The translations under genes were made by a program, and so were the position numbers. The notes beneath the pieces are model-generated. The model had not been told where the DNA came from, did no database searches, and saw nothing but the letters and a program-made list of their open reading frames with translations. A stretch of 64,000 bases of DNA from Neospora caninum Liverpool (Eukaryota; Apicomplexa; Conoidasida; Eucoccidiorida; Sarcocystidae): positions 1,612,001 to 1,676,000 of the forward strand of contig NC_018386.1 in NCBI RefSeq assembly GCF_000208865.1, read 5' to 3'. The number at the start of each line of letters is the position of its first letter. Positions within the stretch are counted from its first letter, which is position 1. Of the stretch, positions 11,633 to 22,333 are shown in pieces.

Positions 11633-14600
11633 CATACATACATACATATGGATATATAGATAAATATGGATATACATATAGATATAGAAAGATAGATAGA
11701 TGTGTGCAAGACCACGGAATGCCCAACAAAGAGAAGACACGAAGCTGTACAAGAGAGATGCCTCCCGTTTTCTGGCGGTGTACGCCTCTTGGCAGGCGGT
11801 TGGAGTGCGAGTTGCCTTCAAGAAGCGCAGAAGAAGAAGAGAAGACCTTGCTGCATGCGGCATTTGTGGTTGTCTCTGCAGGTCACAGTGTTTCTCTCGG
11901 ATTGTCGGATGCCTTGCCTCGCGATCACGCACGCGAACGTCGTACGAGTACGTGCGAGAGCGGACGAGGGGACCGCAGGGAGAGGCGGAGAGAGCGTCTC
12001 TCCTTTGAGTGCTGGAAGTGGGGAGGCGACCGTAGAGACGAGAGGGAAGAAGGAGACACGGCGCGTGAATCGGAGACTGCTCGATAGAGGCTGCCGTATC
12101 CGAGGGGCCGAGGGTTTCTGTTTCTCTGTCTCTTGTTAAGAGAAAACGTAGACTGAAAATCAAAGGAGCATGGGACATTTCAAACAAGCAGTAAACGCAT
12201 GCAAGCGTTTCTCTCCGAGGAAGACGCACGTCCTTGTTGGATGCCACTCTCCTTCTGCTAGAGAAGAAAGGGAGGCCTGCATGTGGACACGTAAACTTGC
12301 AGAAAGGAAGAATGCGGTCACCTTTTATCTGTCTCTGGGAGAAACAAACGTAAGCTCAAAGTCGCCGTTTCTCTATGCAAAATCTCAAGCAGTCTGTTGC
12401 ACGCCTCGTCAATCAAAGGGACAGCCGCATGCGCATGCATGCTTTCCCCAGGCTTTCTCGCCCGAAGAGTGGACGGCTTCTTTTCAGACGGCCTTCGGTG
12501 TCGAGCGTGACAAGGAAATCCTGGTGAGGCAAATAAAGAAAGGAACGCGCAAAACATTCTTCTCACCTGCCTATCCATGTCGCCGTGCACCTGTCCATCA
12601 TATAAATATATATAAATATAAATACATATATATATATATATATATGTAGTGTCTGGAATGGTGCTTTAGCTGGCCTGCCTTCATGGCGTTAAAAGAAGTG
12701 TTGCGCTTCCCCACCGTCCATTTTCCTCTTCCACGCGGAAAGGACCTACGTCGGGAAAGAGAGAGAGACTACCGTACACTTCAGACAGGACTCATCATCT
12801 CCTCGCAAGGGACAAGCCTCGTTGTCAGATGAGTTACATCTCTTTACAGGTATATGCCTGTATGTTTGTAGATATGTGTGTCTAGATTGCTTTGTCCTAA
12901 CTCTCGTTCGATGAACAAACGCACATGCATTGATTAACTTGTTTGAACGGAATGCGAAGAGATCCGGTCTATTTGCCCTTGGAGTGGAGAGGCTGCGAGA
13001 GCTCTGGAAGGAAAGGGTATGTTCTTGCGGGTTAATGCCAATATCGTTCCAGGGTTGCTTGTCCCGGCGAGGGTGTGCATGGGTTTCGGTTTGTCTCTTC
13101 AACTTCGCGACGCCCTTTCGCTGCCCCATCTGGCTGTTTTCTCTAACCGCGAAGAGCGCGGAAAGGTTCTCTTTTTCTCTGAACGTGGTCTAAGGGCTGT
13201 TTCCTCGTTTCCACCCTTCAAGGCCTCTCATCGTCGAGACCGACAGACACATGTCTCCTTTCCTTAGTTCGTCTACGACGTTCTTCCGATGCGAATCCTC
13301 ATGCACGAGGCATTCCCCGCGTTCTGTCTTCTGGCCTGTTCAGACCCAGGCCTCTCCTGAGGATCAACGAGGGAAGGAGCCCAGGTGCGTCGGGACATCC
13401 ATTACAAAGGGGTTCTTCTTTGCAGAACTCAGAACGACGGAAGAGGTTTGATCGCTCTGTACTGATCCTACTGGGGGATCTGAGTAGGCGTTTTCTCGCG
13501 CGGCGAGTACGCACGGTATACCAGGAATCCATATGAAGTTCGTCTACACCCTAGCGGCTGTGGACGGAACTCAAAGGTGTCTGATACTGGGAAAGAGGTA
13601 ACAGACTGCGCGCTGGCAACGCGAGGGCGGCAAGGACAGCACCGATCAGAAGAAGCGGCTCGAGCGTATGAGACGCGCCGCGCGCACTCGCAAGAGCTTT
13701 TTCTCGGCAGGGTGTCTCTGTCCTCCTGAACAAAAGCCGTTTCTCGTCTCTCGCGAAGTCTCCTTTCCGCTCCTTTTCTGCGTGTTCTCATGCAGCGTTG
13801 CTGCCGGTCCTCTCGGAGGCAGAGTTGAAGAGTCGTCCCTTGCAGGCGTCGCAGGAGCTTTACCCGCCGAGTGTCCGCCGACCCCGCGCACGGATCGTCG
13901 AGGCGAAACACAGAGGACGCAGGGGACAGCCAGTGCTGTGTCTTCTGCGACGCACGTCAAGGAAGAGATGCGGAACCTCGGCTCCGTATCTCAGGGCGGT
14001 TCTTCACAAGCGCCAGCTGGGCTGCTGTGGAACTCACAAAACCCGCCTGTAGACGACACCTCGTTGCTGATTGAAGATTTGGAAGGTGTAGAGGATTGTG
14101 ACGCCCCGCCTCGCATTCACGAACGTCCACCAAACGCAGCCCGCACCGCACACTCCGTCGTCTCCAGCACGCACTGCACGTCGTCTCGGGCCGTCCCCGT
14201 TTTAGCCAGTTCCAGCCTGCGTATGCATGCGCCAATGCCGAACAAAACAGATGTGGCAGAGCGGCGTCTCTCTCCTGTAGAAGCGCTCGAGCCAGGTTTA
14301 GGTGCTTCAGCGGTCTCTTTCGGCCAAAACAGTCAGGCGAGTGCGACAGACGGGGGAGGCGGTCGCCGTTCTTCGAGCGGCCTTGACGGAAACTTTGGCG
14401 AAGACCCAGCGGCGGTCGCTTCCGCCGGATTGAGCGGCATCGAAATGTGCCGAGAGGCTGGGCGGGGAAGTTCAGTCGAGGCTGTGGACGGAAAGACAGA
14501 GAGGGGCGCAGTGGAGAGGGGTGTCTGTGGAGATGCCTCTGTGGAGCAAGCGCGGGGGCATCGAGAAACTGGGAAAGATACACCTTTCTGTTCAACTGAA

Positions 14601-14657
14601 CAACTGGACGAGTTGCTAGATATTCTTCTGGAAGAGCCCGAGAGAAGCGAGTCATAA
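6451..14657 (+). CDS. HROB: HROB/MCM8IP-like homologous recombination OB-fold protein
   Basis: HROB recruits and activates the MCM8-MCM9 helicase for DNA synthesis during recombination repair in the nucleus. Start ATG 6451 has a good context (gccATGG). Phase-consistent exons: 6451-7952, 8425-8505, 8739-8953, 9408-9456, 10088-10154, 10782-10880, 11257-11352, then one starting at 11882; the last exon runs from about 13796 to TAA 14657. Four family landmarks appear in the expected order. They are an acidic N-terminus ([14 protein letters not shown]), the AGPAGVL motif near residue 490 (human PGPAGIL), and the OB-fold with [22 protein letters not shown] and GSVLLLRD followed by VTVFLSDC and ANVVRV. 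The fourth is a C-terminal [13 protein letters not shown], like the human LDGLLSELPEDFF. About 450 disordered residues fill the N-terminal half. The junction joining 11882 onward to 13796 is unresolved, so the last exon is tentative. Previous annotation is probably hypothetical protein. Confidence 0.75.
8184..8232. repeat. AT microsatellite pair in HROB-like intron 1
   Basis: Two TA runs separated by CCTGCA inside the 7953-8424 intron. Confidence 0.85.
10185..10234. repeat. 19-bp inverted repeat in HROB-like intron
   Basis: Left arm 10185-10203 (TTGTAGAAAAAGGCATGCA) pairs with right arm 10216-10234 with a single mismatch across a 12-nt loop. It sits 30 nt downstream of the donor at 10155 and would form a strong stem in the pre-mRNA. 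No target-site duplication or transposon feature is evident. Confidence 0.8.
10563..10682. repeat. Imperfect ATGTATAT / ATGCATAT repeat in HROB-like intron
   Basis: About 120 bp of alternating purine-pyrimidine sequence built from TATGTATA and TATGCATA units, within the 10155-10781 intron. Confidence 0.8.
11590..11700. repeat. GATA / CATA tetranucleotide repeat
   Basis: A (GATA)n run at about 11599-11631, followed by CATA units and degenerate GATA copies, inside the 11353-11881 intron of the HROB-like gene. Confidence 0.85.
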
Positions 14658-16187
14658 CTTCTCCGGGCAAGCCCATGCACAGAAAGGTGTGGACGAAGGC
14701 GACTTTGTGAAGGGCGTTTGTCAAATGCATTCCCTTTTCTGTCACGTGCCTCGGTCCGAAGGCTTGGACTTCAAATGTGTCTCGGTTTTATCCTTGCTTT
14801 GTTTTCGCCGCAAGAGTCTCTGGAAAACCGTTTCGCACACATCTCATTTTTTCCCTGAAGGAATGCCCGTTTTTTCGGTTCGCGGGAAAAGAGGTGGGAG
14901 GCGAGGCTGTCGAGCAGCAACAACGGAGCACCGGCGAGCAGACTAAATCCTAGATCGCCACCCTTTTGCGGACTTCGCTCTGATGCCCAGTGATCCTAGA
15001 GAGGTCGCATGGCTTCTGGTACTTTGAGACGATACTAACGGCGAGAAGGGAAGGCATTTTCCGAGACCAAGATTCTTGAGAGGAAAGCACAGCGTTTAGT
15101 GGCTGAGAAACCGACTTGCAACTTTTGTCGACCCAGCAACGACGCTTTTGTGTGCTTGCGACTCTCGGTGAGCGCCACACGTTTCCAAGCTCTCTTCTCC
15201 AGTCCCTTATATCGACTTACCACGGATATACGTAGGACAACCTGTGCCCGTGAAGAAAGGAACTCTGCGTTCTAGGACGACCGGATATTCCCGTACCCAA
15301 ACTGTGTGAATGCGGCGAGACTTGGAGGAACTCTAGTCGAAAAGCACACGGCCGTTTTTCTTGTTCCAGCGTAAAGCTTACTTCTGTACCACGGCAAACG
15401 GGATTTGGCTGTGAATGCCCGAGGCACTCGAGGGGTAGGCAACGTGCGAAGCAAGACGGAAGTTGCGTTCCCGACATTAAACGCTTTTCTCAGCAGTTCA
15501 AGACTTGGATGAAAACGTTCCGAAGAACTTAAGGGTCTCCGTTTCGTTCCGGAGTTTCGGCTTCCCAGAAAATTCGCGATTCAGACTTGTTCTGTCTTCC
15601 GACAGTCCTGCCGCCTGCAGTCGAGGTGGCCTTGCAGCTCTGCCCGCCAGCTGTGCGTCGCGAATCGTTTCGTTCCTGCGCTTCCCTGGGGAAAACGCCT
15701 TCAGAAAAAGCTGCGTTTCATACAGAGAAAGCACGCGGCGTTGCTTTCTTGCTTGCCTTTGTGTGTTTGTCTCGGCGCTGAGTTCCCTCGCTCTGTCAGG
15801 AAAAGGCGCCTCGCGCATATCGACTAGCTTCAGCGTTCGACACTCGGTCGAGAGATTGTCTTTCTGCCCCTCGAAAGCTGCCATTTTATGTGAGGAATGA
15901 AATTGGAGATTCGACGCCGAAACCCTTTCCCCGTCGCCTTCGCTGTGTTGCGCGTTTTTTCGCCGGGGGAAAATTCCGTCTCCACTATTTCCGGCCCGCG
16001 TACTTTTTCACTTTCTCACGGCCGAATCTTTTCTCCCGGACCAGCCGCTTGCGTGTCTTGCGCTTTTCCCGTGAAGGAGAGAGCCCCGTACCGACAAGGT
16101 TTGCCGGATGTGGAGGATTTTCCCGGCCACAGATCTCATTTCTTTTCCTGTTTCCTGTTTTCCCGGCCAAGACAAGACAAAATCAAG
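14658..16187. other. Spacer upstream of the GAR-like coiled-coil gene
   Basis: About 1.5 kb without a supported gene. The frame of the next gene stays open upstream to an ATG at 15897. That stretch reads like untranslated pyrimidine-rich sequence, and the ATG at 16188 (atcaagATGG) has the better context. The promoter of the next gene should lie here. Confidence 0.5.
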
Positions 16188-19100
16188 ATGGCGGCGGAGG
16201 CCGTCGCAACATCCCAGTCGCTGGTAGCCCCGTTTGACTGTGGACCTGGTACCGGACTAACTTGTTCTGGAAACGAATGCCCTGAGCGACAGCTTTCACT
16301 CACGACAGACGCCAGCGGTGTCGAGAAAGCCACACAAAGCGATTTTTTTGACGAGGAGTCACCCGGCCCTCCTCTGCCAGGTTCGCGCGCGACATCGACA
16401 GACTCGACGGGAAACGAACCTGGCAGCCGAACTGAGAGTGACGCTTTCTCAGGAGATGGCGGCTCTCCGTTGCCGAGCGGAACGCAGTTGCCTCGTCCAT
16501 CGTTTACGAACGCGAAGGAATTCAAGGCAAACTCGCCAGCGGCCGCAGTTTCTGTCTCTGAAGACGAACCTCCTGTGACCCTCTCGTCTACTGCCCCGCC
16601 GTCAGCTCCTGAGGCACCGGCTTTCCGCTCGCTGGAAAGCTGTGCGGAGTCGGACGTGGCATTGGCAAAGGATTTCGGACCGGAACATGCGCAGAAGCGA
16701 CAAGAAACGGAAGCTGCGGAAACCGAGGAACCGGACGAGCAGGGAAACCGCGCGAGAGCCGCTTCGCGCTCCAGTTCACGGCGGCCTCGGGACAACTGGC
16801 TAAACGCGCAGCCTCTGCACATCTACACCTCTCCAACAGACAGTTCCTCTCGGCCAACTAGCCTCGAGAGGACTTCATCTTCGGCGTTCACGGAGAAAGG
16901 AGCGCGGGCAGCTCGGCCACGCAGCAGATGGACTGGAGACCACGCGGAGAGTCCAGTCACGGATTTCCAAAAATGCGGCCTCGCTGGCCTGCCTCCAGAG
17001 GTTCTGAAAAAGTCCGTTTTGGCGCTGCGGACGCAAGTAGAGGACTACCAGAAGCAAGTAAGCTTCTGGGATGCCGCAGGGGGGGGGGGGGGAGTGGTCC
17101 GCGAGGGGGTGTCTATCTGCGGTGTTGGCGGATCCGCGCACTTGACTTAATGGAAGTGACTCGTGTCCCTTCGAGGCCTCAGTGCAACCGTAGACCCACT
17201 CTTTCTGCGAGTTAATACACCGCATGCGACATAGCAAGCGCGGTGTACCTGTCTAGGGCTGCGCGACTCTGTTTGCATCCGCGTCTCGTGGAGTTCCACA
17301 GTTTCTGCTAGCAGTCTGTGCTTGGCGAGTGTCCGCGCGGTTGCAAATCAGTGGTCCAGACATCTGCCGATGGATTCGCGCTGGTCGACGTGAATTTCGT
17401 TCGGCGCTTCGCTCCAGCGAGAGTCGCGTGGTGCTGGCTTTTTTCGGCCGCAGAGAGAGCTGCCAGTTTGCATGCAACTTGTCCACTTTTTTGTCAAAAC
17501 CCGATCGGGACCCGTGGCATGTGGTGCGGTTTGCCCAGCTTGTTGAAGGAAGCGTGCAACTCATGAAGGCCGAGTTGAAGGTGAAGAGACTTGAAGAAAG
17601 TCTCAAGCAGCGTGAAGCAGGCACTCGAAACGCCGCGTTGCCGCAAACGAAGGGGGGCGAGGCCTCTCAAGGAGAAAATGACGCAACCGTCCTGCGAGAG
17701 GAAAACGACCGGCTGAAAGCCGAACTGCGCATTGCAAACAGCACAGCTGATGTGAGTGCATCTGAGAGTCCCTGCCGTTGTTCCGTGACGTCTCGTCTGT
17801 GTTTTTTGTTCCAGCAAGGCCCTGTCCGGTGCCTGCCTTTTTGTGTCGGATGTTTCTGAACGTCGTTCTTCTCGTGTGCCACGTGTCCAGTGGTTTTGCC
17901 GTCGTGGGGAATGTTTCATTTCGAGCAGAAAGAAACGCGCCGACTGGTGCTGGTTCCCTGGCCGTCGAGTGCAAAAGAATAGGAGACGATGTGGCCTGCA
18001 GGTCTTCAGCATCAAGTTGTCTGTGCGTAGCCTAGCGCCTTCTTCAGAGGAGTCGACAAGATTCCTTTCGTTCCAGAAAAAGATGCCCCAGCAGGTGTCG
18101 ATGGACAGCGCTCTACACGAGGAATACCTCGCAGGGACGAGGCTTCTGCTTCCTCAGAGAGCGACCGTTCCGTTGGGGGAGGGGGGACTGTGCTCCACTG
18201 TTTTGGAAACGGCCTCTTGGCACATGCGCGAAGAACAGAGCTCAAGGCGTTTCGGTGCTTCCTTGTGTATGCTTGCCAGTATCTCCAAAAGGCTCTTCGA
18301 GACCGCAGCAACCGCGAGATAGAAATGAAGAACCACATTGCTGCGTTGACGGCAGTGAACAAAGATCTTCAGGAACAGGTCCGTCCTTTGCGTCGGTATG
18401 TTTTCGCAGAGACGGTTGACACTTTCGATCTGCGTTCTCCGTTGGCGTCTCGATTTCGAGGGGACACACGCCAGGGACCGTTTTTCGCTTGTCTCTGAGC
18501 GGCGTCCCCCCCCGCCGATGTTCGGTTGTCCATTTCGCGCCACGTGATTTTAATTCTCTGTCCTGTCTTTTCCAGGCGAAAACGCTGGCTGCGTTGCTCT
18601 CGCGGGACAAGACGGAAGCCTCCCTCCGAGCGCGCCGTGGCGAGCACACGCAGGCTGGCATCAGCGAGAACGGCGCCATGAAGCTCGACAGATCTCCCGA
18701 AATTATCCCTCCGATTCCTTGGTGAGCTTTGCCTGGGCCGAAGACGGAGCTCGATTTCTGTCCCTATCTCGACCGGAAACGTCCTTTGAAACTTCCTCGA
18801 AGGCTTTCAAAGGTTTTTGGAACTTCTCTTTGGCTGTCCCAGGCGACGCTGTCTCCGCCGTGCACTGACGAACCAGCGACGGCCACACGCAATGCACGCC
18901 CAGTCGATATCGGGGCATGAAGGCTCGAGTGTCGAGTCTGTTTCTGAGACGGGAAACGAAACGTACCCCTGCTCTACCAGGCGGCGGGAGGCGTGTCCTT
19001 TGCTTCGACGTGAGAGGGCGTTCTCCGAGCCTCGGAAATTCCACGAATCCCGAGCGGCGGGCGGGACGTGCGAATTCGATTCTTGCCTCGCGCTCTGGAC

Positions 19101-22100
19101 GCTGTTTCGGCCACGGGTTTTCTGTTCGTGTCTTTTTCTGCTTCAGCACGCAGCCCACAGACGGGGCGTTGCGCACAAAGTGTCTAGGGGACGGTGACCA
19201 GGCGCTGAGCAGGAGTCAGGACGACTTTGATCAGTCGCCGCGGCCTGCAGCGCTGCTTCGACGAACGAGCTCGAGCGTCATGCACTGGCCGAGCTCTGCA
19301 GAGCGCGCGAGCGGGAAAGTCCAGTTCGACGTGTGCCCGGTCTTCGGCTCGGTCCGGTACGACCCGGCGCGAACCTGTCCGGTGGACACTGCGTTGGCGA
19401 ACTTTGTGAACCAGAGGTGAGGACGAATTCTGAGAAAGCGTCTGCGAAAGCCCGACGAAGCACGAGAACAGAGAGGGCTCCACTCCGCGCGTCATCGGGT
19501 CCAGGGGCACAGCGCAAAACGTCCTTGCCACTTGGTCGTGAGCGCAGCTGCCTCGTGCCTCTCTCTCTGTCTCTCTGTCTTCGTCTTTCTCTCTCTTCGT
19601 CTGTCTCTCTCCTCTTGTTGTCTCGTTTTGGTGCTTTCTCCGCCCGGCCTCGTGCGACGTGCTTGGCCGCCAGAGTTCTCCTCGGCGGGCCGGGAAGCGG
19701 ATTCGGGGAGGAAGCGGACCGTCTCTGGTTTTTCTCTGGGTGCCCTTGCCTAGATTTCCGTCGTGTCTCTTTTCTCGATTTGACAGCAAGGCTTCCCTGG
19801 CTCTCGCGAAAATCTCGCATCTCCGGTCTTCGCCACAAACGTCTGTCCTCTGTGTCCCCTCTTTTCCACCTGCGGATGCCAAAAGCGAACTGAAGAGGGG
19901 CAAATTGTTTCCGCGATGTTGGCAGGGCGACTGCGTGTGTCCCTGCGACGATTTCGCAGGACAAACAAAATCATCTTTACGCGGGTCCGACCTGGCGTCT
20001 ACCTCTACGGGCGCATGCCTGTTCGCGTTCAGCTTGGCACAGAGCCGGAGACCCAAACGAAGCGGCTAGAAGTCGTCGCCCGAGGGCGGCGATACAGCAT
20101 TGCAAACTTCATTAATGCTTTCGAGGCAAGTCGCGGGGGACAGATCCGCCGAAAAGGCTCCAAACTCGAGGGTCGCGGTGCGTGCAGTTGGTTTTGAGTG
20201 GAGGCCTTTCCTCTCGCTAGAACTCGTGGCTTTCGCTTTGCGCGACCAAAAGCGTCTCGTTCACTTTGCGGTTGCTTCGATGGCGGTTGGAGGGATCGAC
20301 CGAACCAGAAGACGGTTGGGCTGGTCCTACGGGCTCGATGCCGCGAACACCCTTCTGTCAATCTTCTTTCGCAAAAAAGCCGCCGCTTTCAGTTTGCGTT
20401 TCCCTTCTGTTGGGAACTGGACGTCAGGTCTCGTGTCAGCGGCGTTGCGTGATTTGCAGAGCGGCGTCTCAGGGGTGCCGTTCCCGCGACGACTCTCGAC
20501 GTCTCGCGTGCGCGTTTGAGAGGCGGTGAGGGGACACACCGATTTCGCCGCGTGTGCGTTCGAATTTGTTCGTGTTGTTCCCAGGACTCAGAGTTTGCGA
20601 TTATCGACCTCGCGCACAAAAAGACCGGTGGACTGTTGCCTCTGGAGTTCTCCAACTTGCCCGGCTCGACGGAAATGCAGCCCTTGGCGTATGCGTCAGC
20701 TGGCCCCGGCGCGCCCAAGGCTAACCTCGGCTCGAACCTTCCCGGTGCATGCGGCGCAGAAAACCCAGGCAGGCAGTGGCGCACCGCCTCGCCTCCGGCG
20801 GACGAAAACGCAGGCTTCTCTCCGCCCGGGTCCTGGCAGGCCTCTCGCGACTCGGAACGGCCTGGCCGCCTGTTATCGCGGACAAAGTCGCTCTCGCTTC
20901 CAGTCCCACGGAATGAGGACGCGTGCTCCGACGAGCTCGACAGAGAAGAGCGAGGCATTCTCCGTCAGAGGTCGCGGTATCCGCTCTCCCCGGTCCGCGG
21001 GAAAGCCGCGTCGGCGAAAGCCATCCGCTGGCAAGACGGTGCGGCGTCACGGGAAGCCACGGGAGGGTTCTGGTCGCCGCGGTTGCCTCGGAAGGCCAGA
21101 GCGGCGCCTCGTCTCAGCGACGACGCCGCAAGTGACAGCAGTCCGCGAGCGGCGCGGGGCGCGTCCCGGCGGCTGGTGTCGCCCTCGGGAGAAGGCCGAC
21201 GAGGCCGGGGCGTGCGCGAGGCCAGTGGGGGTTTGAAGCGGAGTTCGATTGCTCTCCTGGAAGGGATTTTTCGCCAAGGAAAAAGCAGTGGTTCCGCCCC
21301 TCTTGGGCCCAAGAAAGGCGGGACGCTCCAGAGCGTGGCCAGCGGGGGGAAAGGAGGAACGCGCGGGGCTGACGCTGAGACTCGGCGGGCGCCGAAGCCA
21401 CGGCGGTTGGCGGCGGGAGGCAAAGAACGCATGCCCGTTTCCTGTGTCTCCAAGACAGAGGGTGGAAAAAGCCAGGGCGTGGGCCACGAGCCGCGGACCG
21501 CCAAAAGTGAATCTGCTTTCAGGTCTTCGTCGCTGAAGAAGAGTGGAGCCTGCCTCCCTCGGAAAAATGTCAGCGTGCACTGGAGGACCCTGAGGCTCTC
21601 TCCTCGAATTGGGAAACCTGAGGCAAGTGCCGAGGGTGCCCAGAGCTCCGCGGTTCACGCAGCCGAGGCTTCGACGGGATCTTTGCAGGGTGTTGCTCGA
21701 CGAGAGACGCGCCTCGAGGACGCGCCGATGGAAGACGCGTCTCCGGCCAGCTCCGCGAATTGCGCCGCTCCACACGCGTCTGAACCGAGTCACGTAGAGA
21801 ACTGCACTCCTTCTGGGGCACCAGCTCGAGTCGACCAGAAGCCTGCTTTCTGCGCGGAGAAACCGTACACCGCCGCAGAGAAAGGGTTCCCTGTGTCGCA
21901 GATGGATGTGGCACGTCTCCTAGCAGCGGCCTTTCCGACTGGAAGGCCGAACGCGATCTCGAAATTCCCGCCGTCTTCTCCCGTCCGAGAAGCTCATGAA
22001 CGCGGGGCGAGCACTAAGGATGCGTCTCCGGTTTGTTTACGGAGGTCGCCCGACCCTCTCGTACACGCGTTTCAGCAGACAGGCGCTGGCCCGCACGGTC

Positions 22101-22333
22101 CGTGCGCCGTTGATCCCGTGCAGCATTCCCGGAGGATGATTCAGAGCGGGCTGTGGCCGATCCCGTCCCGCGTTGCGACAGCAGCCTCAGCGTTCTCCTC
22201 CTACCAAGGACCGGAGAAAGTTGCTCCGAATTTCTCGAGCGGCTCCGCACCTACCCCGCCCGTGTGGTGCTATCCCGTTGACGCCCATGGAAGTGGAAGG
22301 CTCAACGCAGGATTTGAAGGCGCTTCTGGGTAA
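16188..22333 (+). CDS. Coiled-coil protein with divergent GAR-like (GAS2-related) domain
   Basis: Function unknown; the domain hints at microtubule or cytoskeletal binding. Exons: 16188-17057, 17539-17751, a short one from 18077 (perhaps only 18077-18094), 18280-18378, 18576-18721, 19147-19416, 19960-20125, 20585-22333 (TAA). The model is about 1,180 residues. Residues 1-260 are disordered and acidic. About 265-460 form a heptad-rich coiled coil (LKVKRLEESLKQRE, ENDRLKAELR, NREIEMKNHIAALTAVNK). Then comes a module with PVDTALANFVNQR, IIFTRVRPGVYLYG and YSIANFINAFEDSE. Protist GAR-type domains share its order (PVD..V..FIN, F.R...G.Y.YG, VRVGGGY..I.EFI), but VRVGGGY is replaced by VVARGRRY. The last 580 residues are basic and disordered. 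The intron at 20126 uses a GC donor. I do not recognise a named orthologue. Confidence 0.65.
17079..17092. repeat. Poly-G tract in intron 1 of the GAR-like gene
   Basis: Fourteen consecutive G, 21 nt downstream of the donor at 17058. It could form a quadruplex with nearby G runs and is a likely spot for sequencing error. Confidence 0.85.
20126..20584 (+). other. GC-AG intron in the GAR-like gene
   Basis: The exon ends GAG at 20125 and the next bases are GCAAGT, the classic GC-donor consensus. The acceptor is TTCCCAG at 20584, and phase 0 is kept on both sides. The nearest GT (after GAGG, about 20172) would give phase 1 and break the frame of the last exon. Confidence 0.7.

Noticed and set aside
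12170..12649. Plus-strand ORF after the HROB-like OB-fold
   Set aside because: It has a poor start context, runs into an AT microsatellite, and no junction phase links it to the flanking exons.
19184..20056. 290-codon minus-strand ORF
   Set aside because: It lies opposite well-phased exons of the GAR-like gene and is Arg/Ser-rich, as expected of a GC-rich shadow.
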